This document shows positions 7,752 to 11,278 of a stretch of 11,278 nt of DNA, piece after piece. The translations under genes and the position numbers were made by a program. The DNA comes from a candidate division KSB1 bacterium (GTDB taxonomy: Bacteria > Zhuqueibacterota > JdFR-76 > DREG01), in contig JADFJB010000142.1 of assembly GCA_022566355.1 (NCBI GenBank), positions 1 through 11,278 of the forward strand. Reading direction: 5' to 3'. The notes under the pieces were generated by a model, which did not search any database, was not told where the DNA came from, and worked only from the letters and a program-made list of their open reading frames with translations. Numbering within the stretch: the stretch's first letter is position 1; every line of letters starts with the position of its first letter.

Positions 7752-7973
7752 TTAATCCCCTAGCTCAATTAACAGATCTTTCATTGTCGGCAACCAATCC
7801 ACCAGATCGATCGTTGCCGGGATGACAATCTCAATTTTACTTTTCGGCAGCACTTTTATATTCCCCTCCCCTTTTGGAAACAGCGGAACTTCGATGGCCT
7901 CCCGATGGATGCCCATTTCATCCGTAACACTAAAGATCAAATTCATTTCTTTCATGCCGATTGGTTTCATCAT
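7752..7973 (-). CDS. Small conserved-looking hypothetical protein
   Basis: This 73-residue frame lies 29 nt downstream of the GH113-like gene on the same strand and probably forms the end of that operon. It is acidic, with alternating hydrophobic stretches (IFSVTDE, IEVPLFPKG, IKVLPKSKIEIVIPATID) that suggest beta strands, then a short C-terminal helix (LPTMKDLLIELGD). No signal peptide, membrane segment or cysteine is present, so it is probably cytosolic. I do not recognise a family. The start is ambiguous: AAGGG (7980-7976) lies 2 nt before the first ATG and 5 nt before the second (7970-7968), so the second ATG is more likely; an internal ATG giving MNLIFSV is also possible. Confidence 0.5.
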   Translation of the reverse strand: MMKPIGMKEMNLIFSVTDEMGIHREAIEVPLFPKGEGNIKVLPKSKIEIVIPATIDLVDWLPTMKDLLIELGD

Positions 7974-8002
7974 TGCCCTTGGTTTAAAATATTATCCACC
8001 CG

Positions 8003-9103
8003 TTAAGACTTTCCGAACCAGTTTGCCAGTACTTTTTCTGCCGGTTTGTTTTGCGGAGTAAAATCTCTATTGCCCTCACCACCAACTCTGTCATGTTTTG
8101 GAAACCATTTCCAGAAATAAACCCCTTCAAACCAATCTTCATGCCAGAATGTTTGGAAAAATGCCTCGTAGCAATCTGCCTGTGATTGTAAATCAACTTC
8201 ACCATTTCCCCTTGTTTGGCGGTTGAGCCATGTCCAGGGCTCGATAGAGGAATCCGGCGTGCTCTTGTAACCGATTTCCGTAAATACAATCGTTTTATTG
8301 AATTTTTGTGCAATCTTTAGAATTTTCTTCTTATGAGATGACCAGCCTTTCTTAAGCATCTCTACAGTCGGATATTTTTTTTTACTCAATGGAAAATAAC
8401 CCTGGATGCCAATAAAATCCAGCTCATCCCAAAATTTTACTTCCTCGAATTCTTTATACCAATTTGCCGCATAGGTTAGTTTTCCATGATATACCTTTCG
8501 GATATCAGAAATTATTTTGCGCCAATTTTTCTCTCTTTCACGAACCGTTGCTCGTAATTCCGTCCCGATACAAAAAGCGGGAATATCCAACTCTTCAGCC
8601 AGTTTCGCATAATGCAAAATAAATTTACGATAATTATCAAACCAGGTCTGCCAGTCTTCTTCATTGTCCATCTCAATTTCAGACCGCCACTTTCCATCTC
8701 GATTTCTTAGCCAGATATGTGGCTTAAGCAATGTATGGATGCCAAATTCCTCGGCAATCTCAGTCGTTTTTTTAACACCAATGTCCCTTTCCCCCCACAT
8801 ACCTCCATTTTTACTGAAAGCCAGCGCCGGTAAATTGTATTGCCGTTGCCATCCAAATGGCGTTTGCACAATCCAGTTAACATGGTTTTTTAACAAAGGC
8901 TTAAAATCCTCCCGGGTTATGGGCTGCCGGCCCGCTACCCAGCTAACGCCCTTTTGTTTTAATCCGTTATGAGAGTGAATAACCGGTGGTGTTTCATCGG
9001 ATAAATTGCCGATTTGCAGGAATGGATTTCTTTTAAAAAAAGCAAATGTGAAAATAGAAATCAGAATAATAAAAAAAATGAATAGTTTTTTTGAAGGCTT
9101 CAA
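8003..9103 (-). CDS. Membrane-anchored glycoside hydrolase, GH113-like TIM barrel
   Basis: This 366-residue protein begins with a hydrophobic signal anchor (about 7-23), followed by a TIM-barrel enzyme that would face the periplasm or cell surface. The candidate acid/base is E182 in FCIGTEL, and the candidate nucleophile is E276 in IVFTEIGY. Other family-like pieces are KGVSWVAGR (about 51-59), KPHIWLR (127-133), DFIGIQGYFPL (229-239) and GVYFWKWFP (327-335). This pattern fits GH113 and related GTA-TIM families, which include beta-mannanases acting on beta-1,4-mannans; the substrate here is inferred and unproven. The start is TTG at 9103-9101, because no other start lies between it and the upstream stop and the anchor follows at once. 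AAGGG overlapping the upstream stop codon is a distant SD. The 15-nt gap to the ATE/Bpt-like gene and 29-nt gap to the small gene indicate co-transcription. Confidence 0.82.
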   Translation of the reverse strand: MKPSKKLFIFFIILISIFTFAFFKRNPFLQIGNLSDETPPVIHSHNGLKQKGVSWVAGRQPITREDFKPLLKNHVNWIVQTPFGWQRQYNLPALAFSKNGGMWGERDIGVKKTTEIAEEFGIHTLLKPHIWLRNRDGKWRSEIEMDNEEDWQTWFDNYRKFILHYAKLAEELDIPAFCIGTELRATVREREKNWRKIISDIRKVYHGKLTYAANWYKEFEEVKFWDELDFIGIQGYFPLSKKKYPTVEMLKKGWSSHKKKILKIAQKFNKTIVFTEIGYKSTPDSSIEPWTWLNRQTRGNGEVDLQSQADCYEAFFQTFWHEDWFEGVYFWKWFPKHDRVGGEGNRDFTPQNKPAEKVLANWFGKS

Positions 9104-9118
9104 AATGCTTACGATCCC

Positions 9119-9925
9119 TTATTTTGATGAAGGTAAAATAAATTTGCTCAGGTTTGTAATTTGGGCAAACTTGTTTTCATAGAACAAATCGACAAAGTCT
9201 TCCGTTTCCAGCAGATGTTTTTTCACCGGGGATTGATCTCTTTCGACCATGTATTTCAATTCTTTCAGATTATCTGACCACCGGAATCCGTTAAAAAATT
9301 GTGCTCCTTTAAATTGTGTTTTGTAAAGGGCATTTTTGGAATAACATGTGCCCAAATAAAGCGATTCATATTTCAATTGCGAAAAGTAATTTACCGCAGT
9401 TGTCATCATAAACATGCCTAAATTTTTTTGATAATAATTTAAATCATAAAATGCATAATAATAATAGGCCAAGGCTTTTTCTTCGAGATATAATGTAACC
9501 AAACCAACTTCCTTGGCATTTTCGGAATCATAATAAATAAGGACATGTGTAAGAATTCTGGAATTGAAAAGCGAATCCAACCGATGGAAGGTCATGACGT
9601 CTTTACCAAATTTGATGTCCGAATAAGTTTTACAAAATTTTCGCCAATCCTGTGTATATTCAAATTGATCCCGGATCAACAGCTTATATTCGATTCCATC
9701 ACATTTTCGCAGTATTCTGCGATTTTCAGAAGAAGGTCGAAAGTTGTCCAATTTAATTCTAATATGACGGCACAGGTAATATTGCGTCATATCCCGATTA
9801 CTGGGTAAAAACCCGTACTCAAAAATTTTCGCGGGCGTTTCTTTGGGATCGGGAATAGCCCAAATAGCATATGGAAAAATATAGTTGGGGTAATCGGATT
9901 TATACTCCGAAAATAATAATTTCAT
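9119..9925 (-). CDS. ATE/Bpt-like aminoacyl-tRNA-protein transferase family protein (GNAT fold)
   Basis: This 268-residue protein follows the layout of bacterial arginyl/leucyl-tRNA-protein transferases (Bpt/ATE), which attach an amino acid to protein N-termini and feed the N-degron pathway. The N-terminal part shows GFLPSNRD, then an IRIKLDNFRPSSENRRILRK stretch (about 55-74), matching the family's GFRRSGD and FRPSRSQRRxLRR motifs. The C-terminal GNAT-like half shows YYQKNLGMFMM (about 164-174), then SLYLGTCYSKNALYKTQF (188-205) and FNGFRW (211-216), matching YLGYWI, KMxYKxxF and GxRW. The Cys-rich N-terminal motif of ATE/Bpt (RPHCxxCxxC) is reduced to one Cys (C52 in YYLCRHIRI), so a changed substrate or no metal centre is likely. 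It is the first gene of the minus-strand operon with the GH113-like enzyme. No strong SD is visible before the ATG. A plain GNAT acetyltransferase is the alternative. Confidence 0.7.
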   Translation of the reverse strand: MKLLFSEYKSDYPNYIFPYAIWAIPDPKETPAKIFEYGFLPSNRDMTQYYLCRHIRIKLDNFRPSSENRRILRKCDGIEYKLLIRDQFEYTQDWRKFCKTYSDIKFGKDVMTFHRLDSLFNSRILTHVLIYYDSENAKEVGLVTLYLEEKALAYYYYAFYDLNYYQKNLGMFMMTTAVNYFSQLKYESLYLGTCYSKNALYKTQFKGAQFFNGFRWSDNLKELKYMVERDQSPVKKHLLETEDFVDLFYENKFAQITNLSKFILPSSK

Positions 9926-9966
9926 AATCCATTTCTGGGGTTATATAAATCAGGGATTCACTTTTA

Positions 9967-9994
9967 ATTATAAAATAGCAACTCCGATATTATA
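9967..9994 (-). promoter_or_regulatory. Possible -10 boxes for the ATE-like operon
   Basis: TATAAT occurs twice on the minus strand (9972-9967 and 9994-9989), 42 and 64 nt before the ATG at 9925. Neither has a good -35 hexamer at 16-18 nt, and the region is AT-rich, so chance is possible. Confidence 0.3.
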
Positions 9995-10146
9995 TTAATA
10001 TTGCTGGCTTTATTTGTTAGAATCATTTCTTTTTTTCAAAAACTTTTATCTTCTGGTGAAATAGAATAGTTTGTTTTATGAAAATTCTTGCTCATAAACC
10101 AGGTAGTTGAATTAATAAATATGAAATTTTTTAAAATAACTGTTGC

Positions 10147-10268
10147 TAAATTGTATCTTTGTCTGTAAGTTGGTCGAAATTGACCCCGATCTTGCAGTAT
10201 TTTATAGCAAAATTACAACAAGAATCCGGTCAAAAATATTTAAAAGTCAACAACAAAGATACAATTTA
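10147..10268. repeat. Perfect 16-bp inverted repeat flanking 90 bp
   Basis: TAAATTGTATCTTTGT (10147-10162) is repeated without mismatch in inverted orientation at 10253-10268. The arms enclose 90 bp that includes a short GGTC-GAAATT-GACC dyad (10172-10185), a looser CCGGTCAA (10226-10233) facing it, and a sigma70-like promoter. A terminal-repeat length of 16 bp and a total length of 122 bp fit either a MITE-like element or an invertible segment. No target-site duplication is evident at the outer edges. The arms also contain TATCTTTG, which matches the TAnnTTTG -7 motif of Bacteroidia promoters. Confidence 0.85.
10180..10208 (+). promoter_or_regulatory. Sigma70-like promoter inside the inverted repeat
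   Basis: TTGACC (10180-10185, five of six consensus bases) and TATAGC (10203-10208, four of six) are separated by exactly 17 nt. Transcription would start near 10215 and run toward the DoxX-like gene. The opposite strand over the same spot reads TGCTATAAA, an extended -10 motif, so weak bidirectional activity toward the ATE-like operon is possible. Confidence 0.5.
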
Positions 10269-10310
10269 CCTTTTAAGATCTAATTGTTTTCACATCAAAA
10301 CCAATAAATT

Positions 10311-10316
10311 GGGAGG
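10311..10316 (+). promoter_or_regulatory. Strong SD of the DoxX-like gene
   Basis: GGGAGG lies 5 nt before the ATG at 10322, the best SD in the window. It supports this start and suggests the gene was efficiently translated before, or despite, its frame disruption. Confidence 0.75.
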
Positions 10317-10321
10317 TTCAT

Positions 10322-10685
10322 ATGAAAGCACTAATTGATTGCTACGCAAGGATTATCTATGCCATACCGTTTGCTATATTTGGCCTGATGCACTTTATGA
10401 AAGGCGGCGATATGGCTGGTATGGTGCCATCTTTTATTCCCGGTGGTATATTTTGGGTTTATCTGGTTGGCGTGGCGCTTATTGCTGCTGCAGTGGCAAT
10501 TATCATTAAAACATGCAAGATTAGCTTGTTTGTTGTTAGCGCTTATGCTGTTAATTTTTATTCTTACCATGCACATACCTATGGCGATGGAAGAAGCAAC
10601 AAGGCAAATGGCTGTGTCCAGTTTATTAAAGGATTGGGGCCTTATGGGCGGAGCATTATTGTGTGCCGGGAAATTTGATAGTTAA
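10322..10685 (+). pseudogene. DoxX-like membrane protein, frameshifted
   Basis: The first frame encodes residues 1-63 of a DoxX-family protein: FAIFGLMHFMKGGDMAGMVP (about 17-36), then IPGGIFWVYLVGVALIAAA. After K63 the family-like sequence continues in the next frame: HARLACLLLALMLLIFILTM, IPMAMEEATRQMA, then LLKDWGLMGGALLCAGKF. Removing one A from the AAAA at 10508-10511 rejoins both as a 120-residue, four-helix inner-membrane protein, the normal length. DoxX-like proteins are small membrane proteins linked to quinone or thiosulfate redox reactions or of unknown role. As sequenced, the first frame runs on out of family to a stop at 10678, losing helices 3-4 and the C-terminus. Start and SD are strong, and a perfect terminator follows 26 nt after the stop. 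With a run of only four A, this could be a true mutation or an assembly error. Confidence 0.82.
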
Positions 10686-10711
10686 ATTAATTATTGGAAC
10701 CATTTGCATTT

Positions 10712-10754
10712 AAATAGCGCTGACATCCATGATAGATGTCAGCGCTATTTTTGT
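10712..10754 (+). terminator. Rho-independent terminator of the DoxX-like gene
   Basis: A perfect 16-bp stem (10712-10727 with 10735-10750; core AGCGCTGACATC) has a 7-nt loop and ends in TATTTTTGT. The 5' side starts with AAA, so it could also act on transcripts from the right, but no gene is seen there. Confidence 0.9.
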
Positions 10755-10758
10755 AAAA

Positions 10759-10773
10759 AAACCTGGCAGGTTT
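10759..10773. repeat. Small palindrome
   Basis: AAACCTGGCAGGTTT is a 6-bp dyad around GGC, lying directly after the terminator. It may be part of the repeat cluster to its right. Confidence 0.4.
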
Positions 10774-10794
10774 CCCTTTCAAGTCTTACGCCAA

Positions 10795-10853
10795 GGAGAT
10801 TGCCACGTCGCGGAATTTATCCTGAGCAAAGCAAGAACTCCTCGCGATGACAC
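10795..10853. repeat. Degenerate dispersed palindromic repeat
   Basis: GGAGATTGCCACGTCGC (10795-10811) and CTCCTCGCGATGACA (10838-10852, approximately) are the two ends of a widespread intergenic repeat, seen in many bacterial genomes as CGTCATTGCGAGGAGC...GACGTGGCAATCTC (recalled, not searched). Between the ends lies TTTATCCTGAGCAAAGCAAG, which resembles another common repeat module, so this may be one element nested in or fused to another. Confidence 0.6.
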
Positions 10854-11113
10854 GCGGGTTTTTTATTTTTTCGTTTCTCCGTTCTCGATTTTCCATGTCT
10901 CCGTACTCCATCGCGGCTCGTATTTTCTCTTTAATACTTGTTACTTTGTGCCTTTGTTACTTTGCAACTTTTTCCTAGCCTCTAATCTCTGTCCTCTAGC
11001 CTCTTGAAGAAGACCCGCTACGTACTCCTGGATCTGACAACAAGCTTATTTCCAAAAGGGTAAAAGTACAAAACGTAAATTTTACAAATACGGATATATC
11101 TGAAGAAGCAGTT

Positions 11114-11236
11114 ATGAAAACAATCGCCATTCGTGAAATGGTATCGGTAGATGGTATATTATGCCCCGTTTTCTTTTCAACGTATTTACTAACAATAGAT
11201 TATCCGGAATCAATACTTAGCCTGGATAATTCATAG
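11114..11236 (+). CDS. Short unrecognised ORF near the right edge
   Basis: This 40-codon frame starts at ATG and ends at TAG. Its start, MKTIAIREMVSVDGIL, has a protein-like composition, and the frame stays open upstream to a TAG near 10998, so it may be a fragment of a longer lost gene rather than a complete small gene. Only a weak AGAAG-like sequence precedes the ATG. No family is recognised, and a chance ORF is quite possible. Confidence 0.22.
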   Translation: MKTIAIREMVSVDGILCPVFFSTYLLTIDYPESILSLDNS

Positions 11237-11278
11237 CCACCAAGTTATTCGGTTAAATGTCAATTTTTTATCGATTGA

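Larger units (their letters stand above)
9926..10321. other. Divergent intergenic region with inverted-repeat element
   Basis: This 396-bp, very AT-rich region separates the minus-strand ATE-like operon from the DoxX-like gene. It contains two minus-strand TATAAT boxes near 9967-9994, the perfect inverted repeat 10147-10268 with an internal promoter, and the DoxX-gene SD at its right end. No ORF of interest was seen. Confidence 0.6.
10751..11113. other. Repeat-rich intergenic region
   Basis: After the terminator there is no convincing gene. The stretch holds the palindromic repeat, pyrimidine-rich low-complexity sequence (10861-11004) with TTACTTTGTGCCTTTGTTAC (10941-10960), which resembles the 911-1005 element, and CTCTAATCTCTGTCCTCTAGCCTCT-like tandem motifs. 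The low coding signal and strong strand-biased composition suggest decaying repeat copies. Confidence 0.5.

Noticed and set aside
10331-10576. Minus-strand ORF of 81 codons
   Set aside because: It is antisense to the DoxX-like coding sequence, which has a strong SD and family motifs.
10729-11007. Plus-strand ORF of 92 codons
   Set aside because: It begins inside the terminator hairpin and runs through dispersed repeats and pyrimidine-rich sequence.
1-11278. A defence system, biosynthetic cluster or other large novel system
   Set aside because: No nuclease, helicase, toxin, synthase or transposase signature was found. The genes are mostly recognisable housekeeping or envelope functions.

Overview
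The window looks like a chromosomal stretch from a low-to-moderate GC (about 40 %) Gram-negative bacterium, most likely in the wider FCB group (Bacteroidota, Ignavibacteriota, Calditrichota or KSB1-type lineages). This is inferred from protein types: a very large lipoprotein combining amidase and golvesin-like domains, an ATE/Bpt-like transferase, a GH113-like hydrolase, a DoxX-like protein and a metallo-beta-lactamase-fold persulfide-dioxygenase type hydrolase. The promoter upstream of htpG resembles a classical sigma70 promoter rather than the TAnnTTTG type of Bacteroidia, which argues mildly for a lineage outside Bacteroidia. No species can be named from the sequence alone.

Layout. 1-644 (minus): N-terminal part of an MBL-fold sulfur hydrolase, cut by the window edge. 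689-898 (minus): orphan C-terminal tail of an M28 peptidase, next to a tandem/inverted repeat (911-1005). 1035-4109 (minus): a 1024-residue lipoprotein with an interrupted amidase-type catalytic domain, a golvesin-like beta domain, an Fn3 domain and an alpha/beta C-terminal domain. 4242-6104 (minus): the chaperone HtpG, with a recognisable promoter and SD. 6526-7474 (plus): a homoserine-kinase-type phosphotransferase broken by one extra base in a run of nine T. 9925 to 7752 (minus): a compact three-gene unit of ATE/Bpt-like transferase, membrane-anchored GH113-like hydrolase and an unrecognised 73-residue protein. 10322-10685 (plus): a DoxX-like membrane protein, also broken by one extra base, followed by a perfect 16-bp-stem terminator. 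10751-11278: repeat-rich intergenic sequence with no convincing gene.

How the parts relate. The genes do not form one pathway. HtpG, the lipoprotein and the MBL hydrolase are housekeeping or envelope functions. The minus-strand trio is the only clear operon. The two single-base disruptions have the same sign (one surplus base each), so they could be real decay or residual assembly errors.

The most unusual structure is non-coding. A perfect 16-bp inverted repeat (10147-10162 and 10253-10268) encloses 90 bp that contains a sigma70-like promoter pointing at the DoxX-like gene. It lies between two divergent transcription units. This could be an invertible promoter, a small MITE-like element or a regulatory palindrome. 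I did not see a recombinase, CRISPR array, tRNA, rRNA or complete insertion sequence, and I found no convincing large new system.
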